A DNA stretch of 34,330 nucleotides, from assembly GCA_012267415.1 (NCBI GenBank), contig JAAXGN010000129.1:1-34330 (forward strand), given 5' to 3'. The notes beneath the pieces were generated by a model that made no database searches, was not told where the DNA came from, and was given only the letters and a program-made list of their open reading frames with translations. This DNA is from Candidatus Poribacteria bacterium (lineage in GTDB: Bacteria > Poribacteria > WGA-4E > WGA-3G). Shown piece by piece: positions 8,351 to 16,650 of the stretch. The first letter of the stretch is position 1, and each line of letters begins with the position of its first letter. The position numbers and the translations under genes were made by a program.

Positions 8351-8782
8351 ATGGAACTCTATTTGAATCCTTCTGATGTCGCCGAAGTAATCGGCGTTGA
8401 TGAAGAGATTATCAGACAAACCATAAACCGAAAGCATCCCGATATTGAACCCTATCTTCGTGTTTCCGCTGCACCATCTGAAGATGATAAGGAGAACACT
8501 GAAGCGATACTTCAATTAAGGATTGACGGTTTAGCACCCTTAATCACACAACTCAGCTATAATATACCTACGGATGACATCATTGAAAACCTTATATGCC
8601 AAATCGTCCACATCGCCTATCTACGTGAGACGAATGAAAAATTGGAATCAGACATTTCTGAACTTAAAGAGAAAATTAACGCACTTCACGAAGAAAGAGC
8701 CGATTTAAGGGTACAGATAAACATGCTACAAGAAGAAAAATCGAAGTCCTGGGTAGATCGTATCTTCAAATCTAGTGATTGA
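8351..8782 (+). CDS. small coiled-coil protein with possible HTH-like N terminus
   Basis: I do not recognise the family. The 143-residue product begins 'MELYLNPSDVAEVIGVDEE', a stretch that could be a helix-turn-helix of the MerR/excisionase kind ('SDVAEVIGVDEEIIRQTI'). The middle is amphipathic. Residues about 95-135 are a clear coiled coil with heptads of Leu/Ile ('EKLESDISELKEKINALHEE'). It ends with a basic/aromatic tail. AGGAAAA lies eight bases before the ATG. It follows the phosphatidyltransferase by 54 bases in the same direction, so co-transcription is plausible. A DNA-binding regulator or a structural adaptor are both possible. Confidence 0.6.
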   Translation: MELYLNPSDVAEVIGVDEEIIRQTINRKHPDIEPYLRVSAAPSEDDKENTEAILQLRIDGLAPLITQLSYNIPTDDIIENLICQIVHIAYLRETNEKLESDISELKEKINALHEERADLRVQINMLQEEKSKSWVDRIFKSSD

Positions 8783-8785
8783 ATA

Positions 8786-8930
8786 GAATTATCTCTGACC
8801 CGCGTAGGGGCGAGGTCTCCTCGCCCGTTGTGCAATGTTTCATTCAACGTTTACGAAAACAACCCCGCGTAGGGGCGAGGTCTCCTCGCCCGTTGTGCAA
8901 TGTTTCATTAATCCTGAAGTCCACTATATG
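8786..8930 (+). mobile_element. MITE-like element, copy C, left end eroded
   Basis: The right end ATTAATCCTGAAGTCCACTA-TA at 8909-8930 matches copies A and B. The left end is not well preserved. The interior has a 44-base unit twice (8801-8844 and 8866-8909), each with the hairpin GGGCGAGG-tct-CCTCGCCC. The linker 'CAACGTTTACGAA' is also found in copy A. The last bases of the element overlap the ATG of the membrane protein gene at 8928. Confidence 0.6.
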
Positions 8931-9554
8931 CCAACACAGAAACGAAATCAGATTCTTAGCATTATTCTCCTCGTTATCGGATTTGTTTTTCTTTACAACA
9001 GTCTTGGTAATATATCCTCTCTCCCAAAGGTGTTTTCCCAAATTGATGTGCTTTTAAAAGGTATCGCGTTTATTCTCTTAAGCGTTGCTGCCATCTTTGC
9101 CAGTATATCATTTCAGAATAAGTTATATGTTCTACTTTCTTCTCTATTCGGTTTAGTGATTGGGTTCTCTTTCCTCTATCTTCCAACACCATCGTTTCTT
9201 AGTGGTTCGGCATTCCACATTCTTTTCAGTAGTGCCATAGCGTTCGGTATGACAACAACAGCAAAGAGAATTGCAGCTGCAGTCTCATTGGTTGTGGTAT
9301 GTTTAGGTATAGGATTTCTTTATCAAACAACTTCTGAATTACTCAACAACTCAGCACTTTACCTAATAATCCCTGGTATGATTGTGTTTGCTTTAGCCTA
9401 TTCTAAGAAAGTTATCTGTGAACGCATTTCTATCATGCTAATTGCTCTTGGACTCATATCCTTGTGTCAACCGTTTCTCATCGTTTTCTATCAGACAGGG
9501 TTTCAATTACTGCTGGGTGGATTGACCGGTTTTATTGTCGTCGCACATCGGTAA
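8928..9554 (+). CDS. polytopic membrane protein of unknown function
   Basis: The 208-residue product is almost entirely hydrophobic, with about seven predicted membrane spans starting at 'ILSIILLVIGFVFLYNSLG'. Short loops with Lys/Arg ('TTTAKRIAAAV', 'AYSKKVICERIS') suggest it stays in the membrane. I do not recognise the family. The frame is open further upstream through the repeat, but the ATG at 8928 is the first that does not translate the MITE. No Shine-Dalgarno is evident. The FAD oxidoreductase starts 12 bases after the stop, so the two may be coupled. Confidence 0.65.
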   Translation: MPTQKRNQILSIILLVIGFVFLYNSLGNISSLPKVFSQIDVLLKGIAFILLSVAAIFASISFQNKLYVLLSSLFGLVIGFSFLYLPTPSFLSGSAFHILFSSAIAFGMTTTAKRIAAAVSLVVVCLGIGFLYQTTSELLNNSALYLIIPGMIVFALAYSKKVICERISIMLIALGLISLCQPFLIVFYQTGFQLLLGGLTGFIVVAHR

Positions 9555-9566
9555 TCGGCAACTTCT

Positions 9567-10697
9567 ATGTATATGACATCAGCAAAAACAAAACACATTG
9601 CAGTCGTAGGTGCGGGTGTTATAGGCGTTTCAATTGCGTATTTTTTGTCTCGTAGACCAAATACTGTCGTAGCAGTTTTCGAACAGGATGTACCGGGGTC
9701 TGGAGCATCTGGACATTCCTTTGCATGGGTAAACGCCTACGGAAAGGATCCTCGTGAATACCATACGCTGAACAGACGTTCCTTAGATATGTGGTACCGA
9801 TTTGCACATCAACTGAATGCAGACATTGGTATTCACTATGGTGGGGAAATGCGTTGGGAAAACAGGACGGACAAGGCAATACAGTTAGAAAACCGAACTA
9901 AACAGCTTCAGAATTGGGGTTATCCGTGTAGACTCATTTCAACTGAGGAGATGTTAGACTTAGAGCCTGATATGATGGTAGACTCTGCTAAAGCCATCTC
10001 ACATTCTGAAGCGGATATCCATGTGGAAACTGACAAGTTCATATCTGTATGTTTGAAACATGCAATTGACTCTGGCGTAACACTGCATGCTAAGACAGCT
10101 GTTACAGGTCTGGTGATGCATAATCGTAAGATTGCTGCTGTTCAAACGCAAGATACAGAATTCCGCTGTGATACAGTGGTTTTAGCAAGTGGTATTCAGG
10201 CAACCGAGCTCGCTTCTCTCCTTGATATTCACGTTCCGCAACAGCGAAGTCCGGGTATCGTCGTAAAAACAACACCATGTGTACAAGTTTTACATAATGT
10301 TGCCGTGATACATGCACCTTCAAAAACCGAAAACCATCAACACTTACATCTCAGACAACTACGTGATGGCACGCTTAGAATTGGTCAAGGGACACAAGAA
10401 GGTATCAATCGGAACGACTCCCAAGAACATGCGGATATGCTTCTTGATCATGCGAAAGAAGTTCTACCAAAAATCGGTCATGCAGAAGCAATCCCTTCTC
10501 CGGTAGGTTACCGTCCGATGCCTCTTGATGGATTTCCTGTCATCGGTTTTACGGAAAAAGTTCCGAATCTTTATATTGCTTTAATGCATAGTGGAGTAAC
10601 ATTAGCACCCCTTGTAGGTGAGATGTGTGCAATGGAAATTGCGGACGGTGCTTGTGTAGATTGGTTCTCGTCATATAGGTTAGAAAGGTTTGGGTAG
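9567..10697 (+). CDS. FAD-dependent amine/amino-acid oxidoreductase (DAO family)
   Basis: The 376-residue product has an N-terminal Rossmann FAD-binding motif, VGAGVIG at residues 14-20. A DAO-type sequence follows: 'GASGHSFAWVNAYGKDPREYH', 'GIHYGGEMRWENR', 'VVLASGIQATELA', and a C-terminal 'VGYRPMPLDGFPVIGF' with 'LYIALMHSGVTLAPLVGEM'. This arrangement is typical of glycine/D-amino-acid dehydrogenase-like proteins. The substrate cannot be told from sequence. ATG at 9567 or 9573 are both possible. It is the last gene of the left + strand block and converges on the methyltransferase gene at 10822. Confidence 0.85.
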   Translation: MYMTSAKTKHIAVVGAGVIGVSIAYFLSRRPNTVVAVFEQDVPGSGASGHSFAWVNAYGKDPREYHTLNRRSLDMWYRFAHQLNADIGIHYGGEMRWENRTDKAIQLENRTKQLQNWGYPCRLISTEEMLDLEPDMMVDSAKAISHSEADIHVETDKFISVCLKHAIDSGVTLHAKTAVTGLVMHNRKIAAVQTQDTEFRCDTVVLASGIQATELASLLDIHVPQQRSPGIVVKTTPCVQVLHNVAVIHAPSKTENHQHLHLRQLRDGTLRIGQGTQEGINRNDSQEHADMLLDHAKEVLPKIGHAEAIPSPVGYRPMPLDGFPVIGFTEKVPNLYIALMHSGVTLAPLVGEMCAMEIADGACVDWFSSYRLERFG

Positions 10698-10759
10698 ACA
10701 CCTCTTTGTATCACGTCTGATATGAATGAAGATTAAGATTTAAATTGGGTATTATCTCA

Positions 10760-10779
10760 ACGGGCAATGAATTGCCCGT
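10760..10779. terminator. perfect palindrome between convergent genes
   Basis: ACGGGCAAT-ga-ATTGCCCGT is a 9-bp perfect stem in the gap between the converging FAD oxidoreductase and methyltransferase genes. It could stop transcription from both sides, but no T-tract follows on either strand. It may equally be another member of the dispersed hairpin repeats. Confidence 0.35.
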
Positions 10780-10821
10780 CGATTACCCGAAGGATTTTTA
10801 ATGTTCATATAAAACAGATCA

Positions 10822-11682
10822 TCAAGTTTTCTCATATCTGTCCGTATATTCCTTGACAAGATCAGCTTTCCGAAATCCGGGTACAGCAGTAGCACATTTC
10901 TGAGCCAAGTTTTCATAATCAATATTCATCAACCGTTCTAAAGCCATAAGACTCTCTGCTTTTATTAGCATCCACTGTTTAGTTCTTTCGCATTTTTTTT
11001 CATCTGTTTCCTTCCGAGAATAATCTTGCCATCCCTGGCAAGGAACAGCAAAATCAAACTCGTTATAGAAGTTTTTTAAAGCATCGGTTGTATTGTTATA
11101 CTGCCAAAGTTGAAAATCCTCATGAAATATCGGTAATGGTTTCCATTCTCGCATATCGTTATGTTTACTTTCTAAACGCGTCCATATCTGAAATTCAGTA
11201 TTAACAGAAAACAACTTTCCGTTATCAAGGTGAAAAGCATCTCTTGGTAAAACCAATTTTTCAATGAATTGCATGGAAGCATTGAGACGTTTATGAACAG
11301 AGTACTTTCTAAAATTAAGAGGTACAATAAACGCAACTATATCAGCAAAATAGGCCGCATGGTTAAAAAAATCAATTGCTAACTTGCCTCGTTTTCCAAA
11401 TGGTGGATTGCCGATAACAGCGGTATCTTGTGGTGCAAAAGGAATCTCAGAAACATCAAAAAAGTTCTCTGTTATTACCCCGTCACACTTTGGTACAAGG
11501 TCAATACCCAATCTTCTATCTACAGGCAAGAGATCGAAAAACGCACCAATACCAGCGGAAGGTTCAAAAAAGAATAGCGCGTTAGTGTTTTTATTGAGCG
11601 CAGAAAGCGTATCTATGAAAACCTCCCAACATAATTGAGCGATTTCTTTTCTTGTATAAAATTGATCTAATGATTGTTGCAT
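10822..11682 (-). CDS. orphan N6-adenine DNA methyltransferase-like protein
   Basis: The 286-residue product has the two methyltransferase landmarks in gamma/alpha-type order: motif I FEPSAGIGAF (residues 39-48) for AdoMet binding and motif IV NPPF (92-95) for the target adenine. The second part ('FRKYSVHKRLNASMQFIEKLVLP', 'HLDNGKLFSVNTEFQIW') is the usual C-terminal half of an N6-adenine enzyme. There is no nuclease domain and no restriction gene next to it. It starts 18 bases after the stop of the substrate-binding protein gene, so they share a transcript. No convincing Shine-Dalgarno is seen. It could be a solitary regulator-type or phage-derived methylase. Methylation of another substrate is possible but less likely given NPPF. 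Confidence 0.75.
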   Translation of the reverse strand: MQQSLDQFYTRKEIAQLCWEVFIDTLSALNKNTNALFFFEPSAGIGAFFDLLPVDRRLGIDLVPKCDGVITENFFDVSEIPFAPQDTAVIGNPPFGKRGKLAIDFFNHAAYFADIVAFIVPLNFRKYSVHKRLNASMQFIEKLVLPRDAFHLDNGKLFSVNTEFQIWTRLESKHNDMREWKPLPIFHEDFQLWQYNNTTDALKNFYNEFDFAVPCQGWQDYSRKETDEKKCERTKQWMLIKAESLMALERLMNIDYENLAQKCATAVPGFRKADLVKEYTDRYEKT

Positions 11683-11700
11683 GACACAGTATAATCTTAA

Positions 11701-12864
11701 TTACTCAAACAGTTCTAATTTACCATTCTTAACGATCAGGATTTTTGGTTCGTAAACAGCATCACCAACTTCATCAAATGAAAACGGGCCAAAGACTGTT
11801 TCAAAACCGCTGACGTTTGCAAGTGCATCTCTAATATCTTTAGGTGTATGGGACGCAGCGTTTTTAATACCTTCTGCCAAGACATATAGTGCTGTATAGG
11901 CTCTGGCTGCATAGTTATTGGGGGCAATACCATAAGCATCACTGTATTTCATGATAAACTCTTGGTTAATCGGAGTGTCAACTGCTTTTCCCCACCCAAC
12001 AAATGTGATAGCACCTTCTGCTGCTTCACCTGCTGCTTCAACATTATTCTCAGTAAAGGTGCGCATGATGAATTGAGCAGTTATTCCCAGTTCTTTTGCT
12101 TGGATTAATACGAGTGACTTCTCTTGTGATAGAGATGAGAGGAAAATAGCGTCCGGATTTAACGCCTTGATACGTGTAAGTTGTTCTGTAAAATCGGTGT
12201 CACCATTATTAAAAGTTTCAGTAATCAGAACATTTACATTTAATTCCGCAAGAACTTCTTGCACCGCAGCATCTCCATCCCTTGAAAACGCATCGTCTTC
12301 ATCATAGAGTGTTGCTACGTTCCGATAAGCAAGTTTTGCATGCGTAGCTGTAATACCGTTTGGTATTAATTTATCAGTTGTCAGAGCGATGCGAAAAAGA
12401 TAATCACCAATTGCGCTCAGATCGCGTGCAGCCGAAGTCGGACTGATCGCAACAACCTGGTTTTCTTGTGCGACGGGAAATGCCTCTTTTGTCATTGTTG
12501 AAGTTGCGGGACCAAGCAAAACTGGTACGCCATCTTCATGTATCAGTTTGTTATAAGCAGCAACGGCTCCTTCAGCTGTGCTAATTGAGTCTGCAACAAC
12601 AAACGTCAAATGAGTTCCTGCAAGTTGTCCATCATTTATTTCATTGAGAGCCAGTTCAAGACCTTGCTGTACAGGTACACCAAAGGCAGATACGTGTCTA
12701 CCTGATAATGGCAACACAACGCCTATAGTCAATTGGTCATCAGAGTCATCTCCTTGTGATTTTGAATGTTCAATTATATTGGATACATTCTCACAACTGG
12801 AAAAAGACAACATAGCAACAAAAACGACTAATACTACAAACATTGTAGTCGTTCTAATTTTCAT
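11701..12864 (-). CDS. LivJ-type substrate-binding lipoprotein
   Basis: The 387-residue product is a type-I periplasmic binding protein of the branched-chain amino acid/amide family. It has a lipoprotein signal peptide: basic start, hydrophobic run, then F-S-S-C with the lipidated residue probably Cys24. The mature part opens 'LTIGVVLPLSGRHVSAFGVP' and has 'VVADSISTAEGAVAAYNKLI', 'VLLGPATSTMTKEAFPVAQ', then 'AISPTSAARDLS'. It would capture a small ligand outside the membrane for an ABC importer. No permease or ATPase gene is in the window, so it may be an orphan or a sensor. AAGGAG sits eight bases upstream of the ATG. The gene runs divergently from the helicase gene. Confidence 0.88.
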   Translation of the reverse strand: MKIRTTTMFVVLVVFVAMLSFSSCENVSNIIEHSKSQGDDSDDQLTIGVVLPLSGRHVSAFGVPVQQGLELALNEINDGQLAGTHLTFVVADSISTAEGAVAAYNKLIHEDGVPVLLGPATSTMTKEAFPVAQENQVVAISPTSAARDLSAIGDYLFRIALTTDKLIPNGITATHAKLAYRNVATLYDEDDAFSRDGDAAVQEVLAELNVNVLITETFNNGDTDFTEQLTRIKALNPDAIFLSSLSQEKSLVLIQAKELGITAQFIMRTFTENNVEAAGEAAEGAITFVGWGKAVDTPINQEFIMKYSDAYGIAPNNYAARAYTALYVLAEGIKNAASHTPKDIRDALANVSGFETVFGPFSFDEVGDAVYEPKILIVKNGKLELFE

Positions 12865-12906
12865 ATATTCTCCTTATATATTAGGTATTGGATTTGTTTA
12901 TCTGGT

Positions 12907-12935
12907 ATTGTATCAGAATTCATCAGAAAAAACAA
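12907..12935 (-). promoter_or_regulatory. candidate sigma-70 promoter for the binding-protein gene
   Basis: Read on the - strand, TTGTTT (12930-12935) is followed after 17 bases by TACAAT (12907-12912). The -10 is good, the -35 is partial. Transcription would begin about 35-40 bases before the start codon at 12864. Confidence 0.45.
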
Positions 12936-12951
12936 TTCCTAATCAATCTGA

Positions 12952-12980
12952 TTGACATCATAATACTGCTGGTGTATAAT
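12952..12980 (+). promoter_or_regulatory. consensus sigma-70 promoter for the helicase-methylase operon
   Basis: TTGACA (12952-12957), 17 bases, TATAAT (12975-12980) is a perfect match in boxes and spacing. The start site would be near 12987. This gives a leader of about 180 bases that contains three tandem hairpins and one inverted one before the ATG at 13167. With boxes this strong, unregulated expression would be high, so the leader or an operator may hold it down. Confidence 0.75.
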
Positions 12981-13026
12981 CTCACATAAAGCCGAAGCGT
13001 TCGTTGTCCAAAAATCTATCTTATAT

Positions 13027-13154
13027 TAGGAGCGATCTCCGAATCGCGACATTCCCGTAGGAGCGATCTCCGAATCGCGATATTCCCGTAGGAGCGATCT
13101 CCGAATCGCGACTAAAACCGTTCGTAGTCGGGAATCGGAGTTCCCTCCTACAAG
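13027..13154 (+). repeat. three tandem hairpins plus one inverted hairpin in the helicase leader
   Basis: A 31-base unit starts at 13027, 13058 and 13089, each with stem GCGAT-ctccga-ATCGC. After it, at 13130-13145, GGGAA-tcggag-TTCCC followed by CTCCTACAAG is the reverse complement of unit U2 of the array at 6549. The same direct-then-inverted pairing appears in degraded form at 31641-31700. Confidence 0.8.
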
Positions 13155-13166
13155 TAAGAAATCTAC

Positions 13167-16100
13167 ATGTCAGATAACACCCCATCTCTAAAGTCCGGTA
13201 TCCGAGACAACCTACTTCGTGGCACAGTTCACGATTTTTTAAAGCGCGAAATCCAATCAGGATCCGCGCTTTCTATCGTTTCTGCTTATTTCACTATCTA
13301 TGCCTATGAAAAAATGCAACACCCCCTCAACGAAATAGAGGAACTCCGCTTTCTCTTCGGCGACCCCGATTTTGTCAAACACATGGACCCAAATAATACA
13401 GACAAAAAGGCGTTTGACATAACGGATACAGGATTAGCACTCAATCAGCAGCTTCGACAGAAACCGATTGCCAGAGCGTGTGCCAAATGGATAAAACAGA
13501 AGGTAGAAATCCGCACGACCCGCGAATCAAAACTGATACACGGAAAAATGTATCATATCAACAATAACGGTGTCGGCAAAGCAATCCTGGGCAGCTCCAA
13601 CTTTACTGTGCGTGGACTCGGACTCAGTTCAAATAGCAGTAACATTGAACTCAACCTGGAGGTGGATAGCGATCGCGACAGGATTGACCTAAAGGCATGG
13701 TTTGACGAACTCTGGGATAACGATGAACTTGTTGATGATGTTAAAGATAAAGTGCTGGCAAAATTGAAACAGATTGGACAAGATCATCCACCAGAACTTA
13801 TCTATTACAAAACCCTCTATGAACTCTTCCGTGAAGAGATTGAGACTCGTAAAACGAATGAACAAACCCTTGAAGATGTCCATCTGTACGATATGAAAAT
13901 ATGGGAGAAGCTATATGACTTCCAAAAAGATGGTGCCAAGAGCGTTATCGCTCGGTTGTTACGGCACAACGGCTGCATCTTGGCTGATAGTGTTGGTTTA
14001 GGAAAAACCTATACAGCACTAGCAGTTATCAAGTTCTTTGAATTGCGAAATGAACGCGTACTTGTCCTCTGTCCAAAAAAACTAAGCGAAAACTGGGCAC
14101 TCTATCCAGCATATAATGCACAAGAAACCAACGAATTCCTTGATGATAAATTTAATTACACCGTCCTATCACATACAGACCTGTCACGATACACAGGAGA
14201 ATCCGGTAGTGTGAATTTGGAAAATTTCAATTGGAGTAGTTTTGATCTCATAGTAATTGATGAATCCCACAACTTCCGAAACGATAGCAGACCACGTATT
14301 GATAAAGACGGCAAATTCCGCCATACACGTTATTCCCGTCTATTGGATGAGGTAATCAAGGAAGGCACAAAAACCAAAGTACTGATGCTTTCCGCTACAC
14401 CCGTGAATACTTCTCTCACTGACCTTCGCAACCAAATATATCTGATGACTGAAAAACGAGAAGATGTTTTTAAAAATACTTTAGGAATTAGTAATATCCG
14501 TAACCTAATACAACAGGCACAGAAAGCGTTCAAGGTGTGGGAAGAAGAAGGCAAAAGAAACAAAACGGAACTGTTTGATACGTTAGGGGCAGACTTTTTC
14601 CAGTTACTCGGTGGCGTGTCTATTGCGCGTTCTCGTAAGCTTATCAAAAAATACTATGCCGAAGAGATAGAAAAAATCGGAAACTTTCCTACACCCCGAA
14701 AACCGACAAATCGCCATCCACGCACCGACTTGTCTGGTGAACTTTCATACAAAGCACTGGCAGATCTGATCGGTGATTTTGAGCTATCTATCTACAGACC
14801 CTCCAGCTATGTTGACAGCCAAGAGGCAAAACAACGTTTGGCAGCTGAAAAAGAACGTCTCCGTTTTAATCAGGAAGATCGTGAAAGATTCCTCATCGGT
14901 ATGATGCAGACTAACTTCCTCAAACGTCTTGAAAGTTCTGCTCACTCCCTTTCAGAAACCCTTGCGCGCACCATCAACAAACATGATGAAATGTTAAAGA
15001 AGATAGAACGATTTGAACAGCACAAAGATATACCGGACGCACAAGCAGATATCCTCCCTGATGACGATGAAGAAGATGAGGAGTTTTTAATAAATCGTGC
15101 CAGAAATCCGTATCATCTAAAAGAACTGAATTGCACCCGCTGGAAACAGGATATCATCAAGGATAAACATACACTAACAGCAGCGTGGGATAAAGTCAAA
15201 TCCATCACACCCGAAAGAGATGGGAAACTGAAAAGGATCAAGGAAGATATTCGGAAAAAGATGCTGAATCCCAGGAAAGACAAGGAAGGCAACCGAAATC
15301 GTAAGTTACTCATTTTCACCACCTTCAAAGACACCGCAGAATATCTTTATGAAAACTTATCTGAACTTGCCTCGGAATTGGATTTTAAGATGGCAATGGT
15401 TTCGGGAGACAGCACACAGACAACCCGCGGACAAAATGACTTCAACGCTATTCTTACAAACTTTGCACCGTGGGGACGGTTACGTGCTGATAAAACAAGC
15501 GACAACATTGATCTCCTCATTGCGACCGACTGCGTTTCTGAAGGACAAAACCTTCAGGATTGCGATACTGTCCTAAATTATGATATACATTGGAATCCTG
15601 TCCGTATCATTCAACGTTTTGGACGGATAGACCGCATAGGAAGTCGCAACGTAGAGATACAGATGATTAACTACTGGCCCACCGAAGATATGGAGGTGTA
15701 TCTGCGCCTACGAAATCGCGTTGAATCGCGTATGGCACTCGCTGATGCAACCGCAAGTGGTGATGATGACCCGTTGAATGAATATACATATCAACAAGCA
15801 CAAATGACATTCAACAACCGTGGCAATTTCCGTGATAAGCAGTTGGAACGACTGCGTGAAGAGGTGTTTGATTTAGATGATCTATCTGATGGTGTGGTGA
15901 TGAGCGATTTTACGTTGGATTATTTCTTTGCGCAGCTGCTGAAGTATCTCAAAAGAAATAGAGAAAGACTTGAGGCAACACCCGAAGGTGCTTACGCTGT
16001 TACAAACAACAAGAGTAATCCGACCGAAAAAGGAGTTATCTTCTTTCTCCGTCTACAGAATGCCAGCGAAAACAGACACGCGAAAACCGCCAGTCCGATC

Positions 16101-16445
16101 CATCCCTACTACGCCGTTTACATCCGAAACAGTGGTGATATCCGTTACGGGTGTATCAATGCAAAACAGGTATTGGATCTATTTGAGACATCTACTGATG
16201 GCAAAGCGAAAGTAATAGATGATTTGTGTCTGTGGTTTGACCAAGAGACAGAATACGGTGAAAAGATGGAACATTACAACAAACTTTTGGACACGGTTAT
16301 TGCACATATCACACGGTCGCATACGAAGACACAAACGCAGAGTATAAAGAGAGGCGCACCACGCGACACTAAACTTACCTCAGCATCCAAAACACCGAAA
16401 GTTAGTGATGATTTTAAACTGGTGACATGGTTGGTGATTGCTTAG
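13167..16445 (+). CDS. PLD-nuclease/SNF2-type helicase of a restriction-like defence pair
   Basis: The 1092-residue product has an N-terminal phospholipase-D-like domain (H125-x-K127, then GSSN at 142-145). In that motif the usual Asp after HxK is Asn132. An SNF2-type helicase follows: Walker A with GLGKT at 277-281, the DEAH-like box DESH at 365-368, motif III 'MLSATPVNTSLTDLRNQI'. The C-terminal helicase half has 'LIATDCVSEGQNLQDCD' and 'RIIQRFGRIDRIGSRN'. This architecture is known next to Eco57I-type methylases in many genomes, and the pair is regarded as a restriction-like phage defence. Here the methylase gene follows after 205 bases, so the helicase would translocate DNA and the PLD domain would be the likely cutter. 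The last codons (VTWLVIA) are duplicated downstream as part of a 103-base tandem repeat. The ATG has no strong Shine-Dalgarno. Confidence 0.9.
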   Translation: MSDNTPSLKSGIRDNLLRGTVHDFLKREIQSGSALSIVSAYFTIYAYEKMQHPLNEIEELRFLFGDPDFVKHMDPNNTDKKAFDITDTGLALNQQLRQKPIARACAKWIKQKVEIRTTRESKLIHGKMYHINNNGVGKAILGSSNFTVRGLGLSSNSSNIELNLEVDSDRDRIDLKAWFDELWDNDELVDDVKDKVLAKLKQIGQDHPPELIYYKTLYELFREEIETRKTNEQTLEDVHLYDMKIWEKLYDFQKDGAKSVIARLLRHNGCILADSVGLGKTYTALAVIKFFELRNERVLVLCPKKLSENWALYPAYNAQETNEFLDDKFNYTVLSHTDLSRYTGESGSVNLENFNWSSFDLIVIDESHNFRNDSRPRIDKDGKFRHTRYSRLLDEVIKEGTKTKVLMLSATPVNTSLTDLRNQIYLMTEKREDVFKNTLGISNIRNLIQQAQKAFKVWEEEGKRNKTELFDTLGADFFQLLGGVSIARSRKLIKKYYAEEIEKIGNFPTPRKPTNRHPRTDLSGELSYKALADLIGDFELSIYRPSSYVDSQEAKQRLAAEKERLRFNQEDRERFLIGMMQTNFLKRLESSAHSLSETLARTINKHDEMLKKIERFEQHKDIPDAQADILPDDDEEDEEFLINRARNPYHLKELNCTRWKQDIIKDKHTLTAAWDKVKSITPERDGKLKRIKEDIRKKMLNPRKDKEGNRNRKLLIFTTFKDTAEYLYENLSELASELDFKMAMVSGDSTQTTRGQNDFNAILTNFAPWGRLRADKTSDNIDLLIATDCVSEGQNLQDCDTVLNYDIHWNPVRIIQRFGRIDRIGSRNVEIQMINYWPTEDMEVYLRLRNRVESRMALADATASGDDDPLNEYTYQQAQMTFNNRGNFRDKQLERLREEVFDLDDLSDGVVMSDFTLDYFFAQLLKYLKRNRERLEATPEGAYAVTNNKSNPTEKGVIFFLRLQNASENRHAKTASPIHPYYAVYIRNSGDIRYGCINAKQVLDLFETSTDGKAKVIDDLCLWFDQETEYGEKMEHYNKLLDTVIAHITRSHTKTQTQSIKRGAPRDTKLTSASKTPKVSDDFKLVTWLVIA

Positions 16446-16626
16446 CCCCAGCGGGGCGAAAGGTGTATAGTAAGCATTGATCACGCCAATACCAAGCCCC
16501 AGCGGGCGAAAGGTGTCTGAATTAGTGACATGGTTGGTGATTGCTTAGCCCCAGCGGAGCGAAAGGTGTATAGTAAGCATTGATCACGCCAATACCAAGC
16601 CCCAGCGGGGCGAAAGGTGTCTGAAC
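16422..16626 (+). repeat. 103-bp tandem duplication spanning the helicase stop codon
   Basis: The segment from 16422 is repeated from 16525, offset 103 bases. It begins with the last seven codons plus stop of the helicase gene. The second copy is therefore non-coding relic plus spacer. Each copy holds two units of a 22-23-base repeat AGCCCCagcGGGGCGAAAGG with a GCCCC/GGGGC stem, at 16444, 16495, 16547 and 16598. The second has lost one G and the third has an A in the stem. Confidence 0.9.
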
Positions 16627-16650
16627 CAAGATTGACAGGATATAGAACCA

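Noticed and set aside
8835..8927. N-terminal extension of the membrane protein through the repeat
   Set aside because: It would translate the MITE hairpin ('TTPRRGEVSSPVVQCF'), also found as a shadow peptide in another frame; ATG 8928 is the first sensible start.
13027..13119. Three 31-base direct repeats as CRISPR or iterons
   Set aside because: They are contiguous with no spacers, there is no replication gene nearby, and the unit is a dispersed hairpin also found elsewhere.
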